From Hoeflea sp038900095 (GTDB lineage: Bacteria > Pseudomonadota > Alphaproteobacteria > Rhizobiales > Rhizobiaceae): 64,000 nt of DNA. The position numbers and the translations under genes are program-made. The notes below the pieces were generated by a model, which searched no databases, was not told where the DNA came from, and saw only the letters and a program-made list of their open reading frames with translations. The DNA is taken from positions 248,001 to 312,000 of the forward strand of contig NZ_JBBMQQ010000002.1 of NCBI RefSeq assembly GCF_038900095.1, written 5' to 3'. The stretch's first letter is position 1. Every line of letters starts with the position of its first letter. This document shows positions 31,650-40,698 of this stretch, piece after piece.

Positions 31650-32489
31650 TTACGATTTTAGGCCGGAAAGATCGGGTTGCGGCAGATGGCCACCGATTTC
31701 CTCCGACAGAGACGCTGCGCATTCATAGAGCTGTTGTGCGGCGTCCTTGAGCTGGACGTTGTTTTCGACCCAAACCAGGTAGGGCATGGTCAGGGCGGCC
31801 ATCGCCACTCCGTTCGCATCCAGCACCGGATAGCTGATGTCGGTAATGCCGCCCAGGGTTTCGCCGCTGACAAATTCATATCCGCGCTTCCGAATCTCTT
31901 CGACGGCGGCAATGTACCTGTTTGCTTGCTTGTCGTTCTCGCTGCTCGCCTCGGCCAGTTCGCGGACGAGCTTTTGGCGATACGATTCGGGCTGAAAGGC
32001 CAGCAGCACCCTTCCGGATGCGGTTTTGAAGACAGGGCGCTGGGTCCCGACGCGCACCCTGAAACCGATAGGTGCGGGATTGTCGGCGACCATGACAACG
32101 CGGGTTTCCTGGCCTTCGATGATCGAGATGACGACAACCTGCTCCACCCGCGTCGCCAGACGGTCGAGCAGGGGAAGTGCTGATTGCAGCAGGCGTTTGA
32201 CAGGCAAATGGTTCGAGGCAAGGTCGAAAAGCTTCATCGACAGCTGGAACGAGTCGTCTTCGTCCCGCCGGACATAGCCCCGCCGCTCCAGTGACAGGAC
32301 AACCCGGTAAACCTCCTGAACCGACCTCGTCAGCCGCTGTGCGATCTGGCTGAGGGTCAGGCCCTCGGCCTGGCTGGCCAGCAACTCGAGAATGTCCAAA
32401 CCCTTCTCGAGAGCCGGCGCGCGGTAGGCGGAAGCGACCGGTTCCTTGTCGGGGGTTCTGCCCCTTCGTTTCGTCTCAACTTTGGCCAT
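31650..32489 (-). CDS. IclR family transcriptional regulator
   Basis: The protein has 279 residues. The N-terminal winged helix-turn-helix (about 25-85; LEKGLDILELLASQAEGLTLSQIAQRLTRSVQEVYRVVLSLERRGYV) is followed by the effector-binding IclR domain with its typical YRQKLVRELAEA and KRGYEFVSGETLGGITDISYPVLD stretches. Divergent from the deacylase-dehydratase-amidohydrolase operon by 161 bp, it is the likely local regulator. A short palindrome overlapping the divergent operon's -10 is a candidate operator. Confidence 0.92.
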   Translation of the reverse strand: MAKVETKRRGRTPDKEPVASAYRAPALEKGLDILELLASQAEGLTLSQIAQRLTRSVQEVYRVVLSLERRGYVRRDEDDSFQLSMKLFDLASNHLPVKRLLQSALPLLDRLATRVEQVVVISIIEGQETRVVMVADNPAPIGFRVRVGTQRPVFKTASGRVLLAFQPESYRQKLVRELAEASSENDKQANRYIAAVEEIRKRGYEFVSGETLGGITDISYPVLDANGVAMAALTMPYLVWVENNVQLKDAAQQLYECAASLSEEIGGHLPQPDLSGLKS

Positions 32490-32529
32490 TTGAGCCCCCT
32501 GTTGTCCGCTGACCTATTAGCACCAAGCA

Positions 32530-32565
32530 TTGACAGATGCTAGTATCACGGGTAAACAAATGTTT
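32530..32565 (+). promoter_or_regulatory. Promoter and palindrome before the DoeB-like operon
   Basis: TTGACA at 32530-32535 and TAAACA at 32553-32558 are 17 bp apart. The palindrome AAACAAATGTTT (32554-32565) overlaps the -10, as expected for a repressor site. Binding by the adjacent IclR protein is inferred. Confidence 0.4.
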
Positions 32566-32650
32566 TTATATAGAAAAATAGATGGTGGATGTTTGCCCTG
32601 CATCTGCCCCACGAGGGACACCCTTTCAGGCACCCAAAGCATGAACTGGA

Positions 32651-33664
32651 ATGAACGTGACACAGCAGGCGTGGCAAACAGACATCGACTTTGACAAGGC
32701 CGGAAAACAGACCGGTTTCATCCGCCTGCCCTATTCGGGGCATGATGATGCATGGGGTGTTCTGCCGGTGCCGATCGCGGTCATCAGCAACGGCGAGGGG
32801 CCGACCGTCATTCTCCAGGGCGGCAATCACGGCGACGAATATGAAGGACCGATTGTTCTGGGCGAAGTCATTCGCGAACTCGATCCGGCCAGCCTCAATG
32901 GAAGGCTCATCATTGTTCCGGCGATCAACCTTCCCGCGGTCAATGCGGGCCAGCGTGTCTCCCCCATCGACGGGTTGAACTTCAACCGGACCTTTCCCGG
33001 CGACCCGTTCGGATCTCCGACAATGCAGTTGTCGTCGCTGGTAAACGACTTCCTGTTCCCGATCGCCGATGCCTTCGTCGATCTGCATTCGGGCGGATCG
33101 TCCCTCTCCATCATTCCAAGTGCGATCATCGATCCCTCCGATGACCCGGCGCTGACTGACAAGATCCGAAGCGCGGTTGCCGCTTTTGAAGCGCCGATGA
33201 CCGTTGTCATCTCCAATCGCGGCGACCCGCGAACCTCGACAGCCAGTGCCGTGCGTGCCGGACTTGTCACCGTGGGCACGGAACTTGGCGGTGCCGGTAC
33301 GGTGTCGCCTGATGCGATCAAGGTCTGCCGGAACGGCATTCAAAACCTGCTGCGCCATTTCGGCATGATTGAAAGCAAATCTACACCGGCCGAAAGCCGA
33401 ACCCCAAACATCGTCCATGAACTGACGCCCAAGGCGCATCACCTGTCGGAAGATGATGGCGTTTTTGAACCGCTTCACACATTGGGGACGGAAGTGCGCG
33501 CCGGACAACTGGCGGGCAGGGTCCACTTCCTGTCCGATCCGAGACGCAAGCCGGCAGAGCTGATCTACGCGACTGACGGCGTGCTTTACGGTCTGCGCCA
33601 TCCCGGCCGCGTCCGCCCGGGCAATTGCTGCGCCGTCGTTGCATCGCGGTGCCCGGTACAATGA
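32651..33664 (+). CDS. DoeB-like deacylase (succinylglutamate desuccinylase/aspartoacylase family)
   Basis: The 337-residue protein is a zinc carboxypeptidase-fold hydrolase. The zinc ligands lie in QGGNHGDEYEGP (about 58-67) and in DLHSGG (about 140). The opening residues (GFIRLPYSGHDDAWGVLPVPIAVI) and IVPAINLPAVNAGQRVSPIDGLNFNR are those of N-acetyl-diaminobutyrate deacetylase DoeB of ectoine degradation. Its stop overlaps the next start (ATGA), so it is coupled to the dehydratase. The exact acyl substrate is inferred only from the family. Confidence 0.85.
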   Translation: MNVTQQAWQTDIDFDKAGKQTGFIRLPYSGHDDAWGVLPVPIAVISNGEGPTVILQGGNHGDEYEGPIVLGEVIRELDPASLNGRLIIVPAINLPAVNAGQRVSPIDGLNFNRTFPGDPFGSPTMQLSSLVNDFLFPIADAFVDLHSGGSSLSIIPSAIIDPSDDPALTDKIRSAVAAFEAPMTVVISNRGDPRTSTASAVRAGLVTVGTELGGAGTVSPDAIKVCRNGIQNLLRHFGMIESKSTPAESRTPNIVHELTPKAHHLSEDDGVFEPLHTLGTEVRAGQLAGRVHFLSDPRRKPAELIYATDGVLYGLRHPGRVRPGNCCAVVASRCPVQ

Positions 33665-34605
33665 AGCTTGGTCTCGACGACATCACCGCAGCGCGGGTGC
33701 GAATTGCCCCCTCCATCCGCAAAACTCCGCTGATGGAGGCGGCAGCACTGAGCGCGCCTCTCACCGATGCGACGCTTCGGCTCAAGCTCGAGTGCTTGCA
33801 GGTCAGCGGTTCATTCAAGGCGCGGGGGGCAACCAACAAGCTGCTGTGCACTCCCCGTGACGCACTTGCGCAGGGGGTCGTTACGGCCTCGGGCGGCAAT
33901 CATGCCCTGGCGACGGTGCGTGCAGCCAATTCCGCTGGTGTGAAATCCACGATCTTCGTGCCTGACACGATTGCTCCATACAAGCTGGAGCGGTTGCGCT
34001 CGATGGGCGCCACCGTCAACGTCACCGGTTCGGTGTGGAACCAGACTAACGAGCATGCACTGGAATTCGCCAGGCTTTCCGGCGCGGCCTATTTTCACCC
34101 CTTTGCCGATCCGGCCGTGATGGCCGGGCAGGGAACACTGGCGCTCGAGATACTGGACGAAATGCCGGATCTCGATGCAATTCTCATCGCCATTGGTGGC
34201 GGTGGGCTGATAACCGGCATGGCTGTGGCGTTGAAGACGCTCAAGCCCTCGATCCGCATCATCGGCATCGAGCCCCGCGGCTGCCCGACTTTCCACGCTT
34301 CCATTGCCGCCGGAAAGGTGGTCACCGTGCCCGAAGTGACCACGCGCGTGGCCACCATGGCCTGTGCCCGCACGGACCCTGGTGTCTTCGAGATATCGCG
34401 CAACCTGATCGATGACATTGTGCTTCTGGACGATTCCGAGATGGAGGACGCCGCGCGCTGGCTCTGGTCCGAGCTTGGCCTTGCCGCCGATCTCAGCGGT
34501 GCCGCAGCCGTTGCGGCCTTGCGCGGCGGCCATGTTTCGTTTGCCGCGGGACAGCAGGTTTGCGCACTTGTCTGTGGTACGGGAACGGAAGGTATTCCTG
34601 ATTGA
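33661..34605 (+). CDS. PLP-dependent dehydratase, EutB/threonine dehydratase-like
   Basis: This 314-residue fold-type II PLP enzyme binds the cofactor through Lys53 (SGSFKARGATNK), with SGGNHALA near 79 contacting the carboxylate and the GGGGL loop near 180 binding the phosphate. It resembles threonine/serine dehydratases and the hydroxyectoine-utilisation dehydratase EutB. No ACT regulatory domain is present, so it is a catabolic form. It starts inside an ATGA overlap with the deacylase. Such enzymes release aminoacrylate-type products, which matches the nearby RidA gene. Confidence 0.85.
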   Translation: MKLGLDDITAARVRIAPSIRKTPLMEAAALSAPLTDATLRLKLECLQVSGSFKARGATNKLLCTPRDALAQGVVTASGGNHALATVRAANSAGVKSTIFVPDTIAPYKLERLRSMGATVNVTGSVWNQTNEHALEFARLSGAAYFHPFADPAVMAGQGTLALEILDEMPDLDAILIAIGGGGLITGMAVALKTLKPSIRIIGIEPRGCPTFHASIAAGKVVTVPEVTTRVATMACARTDPGVFEISRNLIDDIVLLDDSEMEDAARWLWSELGLAADLSGAAAVAALRGGHVSFAAGQQVCALVCGTGTEGIPD

Positions 34606-34614
34606 GGATCAGCC

Positions 34615-35520
34615 ATGAGCAACACGATCTACCAAGGACCGATCATCGATGCCCACCACCACTTGTGGGACCTGAGCCTGAACCGCCATCACTGGCTGGC
34701 GGCCACCGGCCGCGGTGACGGGTTGGCGCCGTTGCGGCGCAACTTCCTGGTCGAGGACTACCTGCAACAATCCGCATGCGCCAATATTGTCGCCACGGTT
34801 CATGCCGAGGCCAATTGGGATCCCGCCGATCCCCTGGGTGAAGTGGAATGGCTCGACACCCTGGCACGGCCGGATGGTCTTGCTGCGCGTTATGTCGCTT
34901 ACGCGGCGCTGGCGAGAGCCGACGTCGAAGCAACACTCGAGCGGCTTGCTGCCCATTCACGCGTTGCCGGCATCAGGGAAATCCTGACGTGGCACCCGGA
35001 TCCGGCAAAGGCGCGCACGGCGGATGCCGGGATCATGAAAAGCCCGGCGTGGCTGAAGGGTCTTGCTGCGCTCCATCGCCACGGCCTGAGTTTTGATTTG
35101 CTGATCTCGCCATGGCAGCTGGCCGATACGTTGCAGCTCGCGACCGATCATCCCGAAATCCGATTTGCCGTCAATCACTGCGGCAGTCCGATGGACCGCG
35201 ATGCGGAAGGGCTTGCCCGCTGGCGCGAAGGCCTTCATGCGCTGGCGGCGGCTGACAACGTCGTCCTGAAAATTTCCGATCCTGTTGCCTATGATCCGCA
35301 ATGGACGGTCGAAAGCCTGGCGGCGGTTGTCAATCATTGCATAGATTGCTTCACGCCCAGCCGCTGCATGTTCGCCAGCGACTATCCGGTATCAGCCTTG
35401 CATATCTCGTTCGAGGAATGGCTGTCGGTGTTCAGCGGGATCGTCGGCAGTCTTTCGGACGCAGAGAAGCGCTCGATCTTTCATGATTGCGCGCGCGATT
35501 TCTACCAGGTCGCCGTCTAG
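34615..35520 (+). CDS. Amidohydrolase family protein (lactonase/decarboxylase-like)
   Basis: This 301-residue TIM-barrel metal hydrolase of the PF04909 type begins with the metal-binding motif DAHHHLWD (12-19) and has a C-terminal FASDYPVSAL (catalytic Asp). Relatives include L-fuconolactonase and 2-pyrone-4,6-dicarboxylate lactonase. It starts 9 bp after the dehydratase stop and is the third gene of that operon. It ends convergently with the ABC transporter genes. The substrate is unknown; the neighbouring sugar-type importer suggests a lactone. Confidence 0.8.
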   Translation: MSNTIYQGPIIDAHHHLWDLSLNRHHWLAATGRGDGLAPLRRNFLVEDYLQQSACANIVATVHAEANWDPADPLGEVEWLDTLARPDGLAARYVAYAALARADVEATLERLAAHSRVAGIREILTWHPDPAKARTADAGIMKSPAWLKGLAALHRHGLSFDLLISPWQLADTLQLATDHPEIRFAVNHCGSPMDRDAEGLARWREGLHALAAADNVVLKISDPVAYDPQWTVESLAAVVNHCIDCFTPSRCMFASDYPVSALHISFEEWLSVFSGIVGSLSDAEKRSIFHDCARDFYQVAV

Positions 35521-35535
35521 CCTCTCTCCTGCCGA

Positions 35536-36495
35536 TCAGATCCTGGTGCGGACATGCGGGTCCCGTGCATAGAGCGAAACCAGCAGGATGATGACCAGGC
35601 CAAGAGCCGCTTGCACTACCGATGGCTTCAGGCCAAAGCCGATCAGCAAGGTGTTGAGTTCGGTCAGGACGAGGGCGCCGGCGACGGTGCCCAGAAACGA
35701 GCCGCGGCCGCCGACAAGCGCCGTTCCACCGATCACGACGGCAGCGATGGTCTGGAAGAGATACGGCTGCCCCACCTCCGCATATGCGCTGCCGGTGAAA
35801 CCCAGCAGCAGGATCCCGGTCACCGCCGCAAAGAAGGCGCTGATGGCGAAAGTGAGGGTCCACATGCCGAGCGGGCTGATGAGTGCGAGAACCGCGGCGC
35901 GCTGGTTGCTGCCAACGGCATAAACGCGGCGCCCATAGGGGGTGCGTGCAAGCAGCAGCGTAATGGCGATGGCAACAACCACCAGGCTGGGAACGATGCC
36001 GGGAACAGGGAGCCCCATTGCGCTGCCACCGATGGACACGAAATCCGAAATGGCAGGTGGAGCGGACCCGGAGGGAAAGCCTGCCGTCCACAGCAGCACT
36101 GCACCTTGGATGATGGTGCCTATGCCCAGGGTTACGATGAGGGGATGGATGCCAAGGCCGCCGGAGATGGTGCCGTTCAGCGCTCCGATCAGGGTGGCGA
36201 GTGACAGCACGATCAGGCAAACGAGCCAAAAGCTCATGCCGTCGCCGTAAAGCTGTGCGGCGATGACATTGGCAAAGCCGATCACGAACGGGATGGACAT
36301 GTCGATGCCGCCGAGGATGATCACCAGGGTTTGGCCCACGGAAGCCAGCGCGAGCAATGATGCCAGTACGAGCATGGCACGCAATGAAAAGGCCGAACCG
36401 TATCCCTCGATCATCACGGTGCCGAAAAGATGCAGTGCCAGGGCGATAAGCAGGGCGCCAAGCGCGCGCTGCTGGTCTGTCGTTAGCCGGTTCAT
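35536..36495 (-). CDS. Ribose-type ABC transporter permease
   Basis: This 319-residue inner-membrane permease is of the RbsC type, with about 8-10 hydrophobic helices and the conserved GGIDMSIPFVIGFANV and GGTALVGGRGSFLGTVAGAL coupling segments. It is the last gene of a leftward operon (SBP, two ATPases, two permeases). Its start overlaps the stop of the upstream permease by 4 bp. Probably it forms a heterodimer with that permease, as in other CUT2-type importers. Confidence 0.93.
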   Translation of the reverse strand: MNRLTTDQQRALGALLIALALHLFGTVMIEGYGSAFSLRAMLVLASLLALASVGQTLVIILGGIDMSIPFVIGFANVIAAQLYGDGMSFWLVCLIVLSLATLIGALNGTISGGLGIHPLIVTLGIGTIIQGAVLLWTAGFPSGSAPPAISDFVSIGGSAMGLPVPGIVPSLVVVAIAITLLLARTPYGRRVYAVGSNQRAAVLALISPLGMWTLTFAISAFFAAVTGILLLGFTGSAYAEVGQPYLFQTIAAVVIGGTALVGGRGSFLGTVAGALVLTELNTLLIGFGLKPSVVQAALGLVIILLVSLYARDPHVRTRI

Positions 36496-37484
36496 TTTGA
36501 AGCTCCCGCCCGCCCGCTGCCGATCAGCCGTTCCTGAACGGCTGTCAGCATGATCGCGATCACCAGAATAGCGCCGTAGCTGATCTGGAGGATGAAAGTC
36601 GAAACGTTGAGATAGGTCAGTGCGCTCTGCAGCAGGAAGATATCGATGGCGCCGATGGCCGCGCCGATCACGCCGCCGCGTCCGCCAGCGAGGCTGACAC
36701 CCCCGAGCGCAACCGCCGAGATTGCAATCAGGGTATAGGTGGGCCCCACGGCAGGGTCGGCCGATCCGATCAGTGCGGTGAGCATCAGGCCCGCGGCGCC
36801 CGCGAAGACACCGGTGATGGCAAATGACAGGAAACGCACCTTCGTGACCGGAATTCCCGCGGTGTAGGCCGCGCGGTCGTCACTCCCGACCGCCATGAGC
36901 TGACCGTGATAGGGCAGGCGGCAGATCAGCCACCATGCCAGAAGGACGCCGCCCAGCGGCAGTATTGCCCATGTGCCGGCCAGTTGCGTCAACCAAGGCG
37001 GCACGGTACCGGATGGCGAGGGCAGGATTGTCAGCGTCACGCCGAGCAAGACAAGATAGGTTCCCAGCGTCGCCACGATCGGCTGGATGCGGAGCACCGC
37101 GGCAAGGAAGCCGTTCACGACCCCGCCGGCAAGGCCGGTCAGAAGTGCCGCAGGCACGATGATGAAGGGGGAGGTGATGCCAAGCATCTGTATGAACACC
37201 AGCACGACCACGGCGTTGACGAACCCCATCAACGGCCCAACCGAAATGTCGATGCCACCACGCCCGCCGAGAATGGCCGGGGTCGACGCAATCGCGGCGC
37301 CAATCAACGGAGCTGCGAGGCCGATCAGTGTTCCCCATGCGGCGGGCGAAAAGCGCGCCGGGTTGAGGTAGATATTGATCACCAGAAGAATGACGAACAA
37401 CAGGGGGGCGAAGCCGGCATATAGCAGAAAACCAGTGCCCAGACGCTTGCCGGATTTGGCGTTGCTTGTTGTGGTGCCACTCAT
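36492..37484 (-). CDS. Ribose-type ABC transporter permease (partner)
   Basis: This 330-residue CUT2-type permease has GGRGGIDISVGPLMGFVNAV, the equivalent of the RbsC GGIDLSVG segment, and AVALGGVSLAGGRGGVIGAAIGA near the end. It is a paralogue of the downstream permease, overlapping it and the ATPase gene by 4 bp at each side, which implies tight translational coupling. Confidence 0.93.
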   Translation of the reverse strand: MSGTTTSNAKSGKRLGTGFLLYAGFAPLLFVILLVINIYLNPARFSPAAWGTLIGLAAPLIGAAIASTPAILGGRGGIDISVGPLMGFVNAVVVLVFIQMLGITSPFIIVPAALLTGLAGGVVNGFLAAVLRIQPIVATLGTYLVLLGVTLTILPSPSGTVPPWLTQLAGTWAILPLGGVLLAWWLICRLPYHGQLMAVGSDDRAAYTAGIPVTKVRFLSFAITGVFAGAAGLMLTALIGSADPAVGPTYTLIAISAVALGGVSLAGGRGGVIGAAIGAIDIFLLQSALTYLNVSTFILQISYGAILVIAIMLTAVQERLIGSGRAGASK

Positions 37485-38230
37485 TGTTCACGCCCAAACA
37501 TTGTTGCAATGATGCGGTCGGCAGTCATCTGGGTTTCGGCAAGACGGTTGGCGATCGCGTAGTCGCGGAACACCAGGACCCTGTCGCACAGGTGCAGCGT
37601 TTCTTCGATCTCGGTCGAAAGGACGACAAGGGCCATGCCCTCCGCAGCCAGTTCCCTGAAGACGTCGTAGAGGACCCTTCTGGTGGCGATGTCGACACCG
37701 CGGGTGGGGTCATTGAGCAACAGCACACGCGGTTCGAGCGCGAGTGCCCGGGCCAGGAGAACCTTTTGCTGGTTGCCTCCCGACAGCGAGGTGATCAGGT
37801 TGGACGGGTGAGGGGCCACGATGGACAACCGCTCGCGGTAATGCTCGTAGCGTTCGCGCCGCCGCCGCTTGCTGATGAGCCCCATCCGGCTGTCGTTCCA
37901 GACCGAAGAAATCGCGAAATTGTCGAGGATGGACATGGTTGGAAAGATGCCGCTGGCGCGCCGGTCGCGTGGCAGGTAGACGATGCCGTTCGATACGGCA
38001 TGGCGCAGGTTGCGCAATCTTTGATTTGGCGTTTCACCGTCGCCGTGAAAAACCGCGCCGCCGGATGGCGCGCGGAATCCGGCCAGGGCTTCGAGAAATG
38101 CTTCCTGCCCGTTGCCGTCCAGCCCCGCCAGTCCGATGACCTCTCCTTCGTGGATCTGCTCGTCAAAGGAGGGCCGCTCCGGACGGAGGGACATGTCTTT
38201 CACGGTCAGTCTTGCCGTTGAAGCGCTCAA
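37481..38230 (-). CDS. ABC transporter ATPase, equivalent of the C-terminal half of RbsA
   Basis: This 249-residue protein resembles the second half of the double-ATPase RbsA. As expected for that half, the Walker A is degenerate (GLDGNGQEAFLEALAG, no GKS/T). It has a good signature motif, SGGNQQKVLLARAL, and the Walker B stretch LLLNDPTRGVDIATR. In most ribose-type importers this domain is fused to the N-terminal half; here it is its own gene, starting in a 4-bp ATGA overlap with the preceding ATPase gene. Confidence 0.9.
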   Translation of the reverse strand: MSASTARLTVKDMSLRPERPSFDEQIHEGEVIGLAGLDGNGQEAFLEALAGFRAPSGGAVFHGDGETPNQRLRNLRHAVSNGIVYLPRDRRASGIFPTMSILDNFAISSVWNDSRMGLISKRRRRERYEHYRERLSIVAPHPSNLITSLSGGNQQKVLLARALALEPRVLLLNDPTRGVDIATRRVLYDVFRELAAEGMALVVLSTEIEETLHLCDRVLVFRDYAIANRLAETQMTADRIIATMFGREQ

Positions 38231-38964
38231 TGTCCGGCCCCCACCATTTCCGGTGCCATCAGCGCCAGCAGTTCGTCGGGGTCGAGTGCGGACCGCGGCA
38301 GGGTGGTGACAACCTTGCCGCTCCGCAGCACGGTCACACGATCCGACAGCGACATGACCTCGTCCATGCGGTGCGTGATGAAGATCACCAGGCAGCCGTC
38401 GGCGGCGAGTTTCCGGATCAGCCTGAAAACGGATTCACGGTCGGCGAAGTCCAGCGCCGCTGTCGCTTCGTCGAGAATGAGGATGCGCGGCTTGCGGACA
38501 AGCGCGCGGGCGATCACAACGAGTTGCTGGGCGGCCAGTGGCAAATGACCGGCAGGTTCGTCCAGATCGATCTGTGTGACGGCGAATTCCGAGAGTATCC
38601 GGCCGGCGACAGTTTCGCGTTGATTGCGTGGTATCCGGCGCTTTATCAAGCCATCGAGTCCAAGCAGGATGTTGTCGACGACACTGCGGTCGGGAGCCAC
38701 CAGCACCTCCTGGAAAACGGTCGCGAAGCCGCGCGCCTGAAAGGCCGATGGCGTGGCTTCGGTCATGGCGGTTCCTGCCAGCAAGATCTCGCCGTCGTCG
38801 GGCGCGATAACGCCCGAGAGCAATTTTACCAGAGTGCTTTTGCCGGATCCGTTCTCGCCGAGGATCGTGTGAATTTCGCCTGCCTGAAGGGAAATTGTCG
38901 CGCGGTCCATCGCGACTGTTTCGCCGTAGCGCTTGGAAACGTTGTTGACCTGAAGTATCGACAT
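38227..38964 (-). CDS. ABC transporter ATPase, equivalent of the N-terminal half of RbsA
   Basis: This 245-residue nucleotide-binding protein has an intact Walker A, GENGSGKST (36-44), and a Walker B ILILDEATAALD. The signature is unusual (LPLAAQQLVVIARAL instead of LSGGQ), though weak signatures are common in this half of RbsA. The H-loop is FITHRMDEVMSL. With the adjacent ATPase it should form one heterodimeric engine: one intact Walker A and one intact signature per composite site. Confidence 0.9.
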   Translation of the reverse strand: MSILQVNNVSKRYGETVAMDRATISLQAGEIHTILGENGSGKSTLVKLLSGVIAPDDGEILLAGTAMTEATPSAFQARGFATVFQEVLVAPDRSVVDNILLGLDGLIKRRIPRNQRETVAGRILSEFAVTQIDLDEPAGHLPLAAQQLVVIARALVRKPRILILDEATAALDFADRESVFRLIRKLAADGCLVIFITHRMDEVMSLSDRVTVLRSGKVVTTLPRSALDPDELLALMAPEMVGAGH

Positions 38965-39011
38965 CGCCGTTCCTTGTCGATTTCTGCCACCGCCGTGGCC
39001 GGTATATGGAG

Positions 39012-39046
39012 CCGCCCCGGCACACCGTCGTGATGCACCGGGGCGG
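39012..39046 (-). promoter_or_regulatory. Hairpin after the sugar-binding protein gene (no T-tract)
   Basis: CCGCCCCGG at 39012-39020 is the exact complement of CCGGGGCGG at 39038-39046, 14 bp after the SBP stop and ahead of the ATPase gene. It lacks a T-tract in transcript direction, so it is more likely to protect the SBP part of the mRNA than to terminate fully. Confidence 0.6.
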
Positions 39047-39059
39047 ATTGTAGCGGCTT

Positions 39060-40268
39060 TTACTGCCCTTCACACGGGTCGGGTGTCTTGGAATAGTCAA
39101 ACAAGGCAACCGGCGCCGGATTGTTGAAGTAGGCATCCATCATTTCCGCCGGCAGCGGATCGGCCGGCGCCACGGGGAAGATCGACGAGGATGACGGTGT
39201 CATGCACGAGCTGTACCATTCACCGAGCTTGTCGGATTCCACGGCAGGGACAGGAACGATCACCATGTTGAGCTTGGGTTCCTGACCTTCGAGAACCCGC
39301 ACGCCGACACGGAACATCGTCTGTGCGGTCCATGTTGGCATGAGTGCCCCGCCGGCGAACTTGAACTCGTCCTGGTTCTCGTTCCAGTATCCCAGTGCAT
39401 CGCCGGAGATGCTGCCTGTGATGAGTGGTACCGGACGGCCAGCCTGCTTGAAGGCTTCGGCGATGATCCGGGCTTCGCTGCCCGAAGTCCACACGGCATC
39501 AATGGGCTGGGGGTTGGTTGCAAGTGTCTGCAGGACCACCGTCTTGGTGACGTTGCCCGACCAGTTGCCATTGACGTCGCGAACCACCTTGACGCCATCT
39601 GCCGCGTCAAAAGCCTTGTCGGCACCTTCCTTCTGCTGTGCCACGAGCGGGCTGCCGGCAATGCCTTCAACGCGCAATACGTTGCCCTTGCCGCCGAGGT
39701 CGTCGACGATTGCCTTGGCCAGATCGTAACCGAACTTCACGTAGTTGGAATCGACGTTGATCGCATAGGGACTTGTCACGGCCCCGGCGCCGGTCACGAA
39801 CGGGATGCCGGCGTCAAAGCTGGCCTTGATCGCTTCGTTGAGTGCGGTCGATGAACCGGCGAATGAGGTGATGATGCTGCAGTCCTTGTCGATGAAACTG
39901 CGGATCTGGGAAATCTGCGCGCTCACGTCGCCATTTGAATCCGACATTTCGAAATCGGACACCCAGCCCTTGGCGACATACTCGTCGACGAGGCGCTTGA
40001 GTTCGTTGGTCACCGAAACGCGCCACGGATTGCCCTGGTAGGATTCCGAGTGGCACCATTTCCACGGTTTTTCCGGCATCTTGAAGCCGTCATAGGCCGA
40101 GGGCTGAACCGTGCTCTCGATGCCGCCGAACAGCGCCTGCACATCGTCCGGCAGCGTGCCGAACGCCTCCGGCATGTCTGCTGCCATCGCCGAGCCGCCT
40201 GCCGTAAGCGCGCCGGCGACAGCCAGCACACTGGTGAATTGAATTGCCTTGCGTTGGTAATTGAGCAT
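39060..40268 (-). CDS. Ribose-type ABC transporter substrate-binding protein
   Basis: This 402-residue periplasmic protein begins with a clear signal peptide (MLNYQRKAIQFTSVLAVAGALTAGGSAMAA). The core follows the Peripla_BP_4 pattern: an early KWCHSESYQGNPWRVSVTNELK, CSIITSFAGSSTALNEAI and VPLITGSISGDALGYW. The start is ATG 40268 with GGAGG about 10 bases upstream; the longer frame has no better start. It opens the importer operon. The ligand is unknown; at about 400 residues it is longer than RbsB, which is usual for several rhizobial members. Confidence 0.9.
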   Translation of the reverse strand: MLNYQRKAIQFTSVLAVAGALTAGGSAMAADMPEAFGTLPDDVQALFGGIESTVQPSAYDGFKMPEKPWKWCHSESYQGNPWRVSVTNELKRLVDEYVAKGWVSDFEMSDSNGDVSAQISQIRSFIDKDCSIITSFAGSSTALNEAIKASFDAGIPFVTGAGAVTSPYAINVDSNYVKFGYDLAKAIVDDLGGKGNVLRVEGIAGSPLVAQQKEGADKAFDAADGVKVVRDVNGNWSGNVTKTVVLQTLATNPQPIDAVWTSGSEARIIAEAFKQAGRPVPLITGSISGDALGYWNENQDEFKFAGGALMPTWTAQTMFRVGVRVLEGQEPKLNMVIVPVPAVESDKLGEWYSSCMTPSSSSIFPVAPADPLPAEMMDAYFNNPAPVALFDYSKTPDPCEGQ

Positions 40269-40344
40269 CTCGCGTGTTCCTCCGTAAGCTGATGCGACCC
40301 TCTCCGCGGGGTTTGTACCCCGTCTCATTTTTTATTTGATAACC

Positions 40345-40376
40345 ATTGTTCATATACAATAAAGGATCATTGTCAA
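40345..40376 (-). promoter_or_regulatory. Promoter and palindrome of the sugar ABC operon
   Basis: On the minus strand TTGACA (40371-40376) and TATGAA (40349-40354) are 16 bp apart, with the palindrome ATTGT-N6-ACAAT at 40345-40360 overlapping the -10. A repressor site is likely; the regulator is not shown. The remaining 40361-40700 sequence shows no gene I can support. Confidence 0.45.
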
Positions 40377-40698
40377 GTTTCAGCGAGGTCTTTAACTCGC
40401 GCTTCGCCTCCGGCCGCAACGGCCTCTGTCCTTGCCCGGCAGAGCGAATGACCGATGGAGCCTTGATTTCATATTCCCTGCATTTGCGCGGATGCGCCGG
40501 TTGAATGTTCCGGCCGTCGTCGATGGCTTCATCGCTCCCGGCCCAGCTCTGCGGGCGGAATTTCATTCTCCTGCCGGGCAGGGGGTGGAAAGCGGTTTCG
40601 TTCAATCCCTCAATGGCCTGATGCACTGGGTCTGCAAACCCCGACACAACTGACGTGCGGCGATGCAAATCAGGCCATGTCACGGCGTGAACAGAATC

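Noticed and set aside
40432..40653. 73-codon open frame in the gap before the LivK-like gene
   Set aside because: No ribosome-binding site or family match; the stretch carries regulatory sequences instead.
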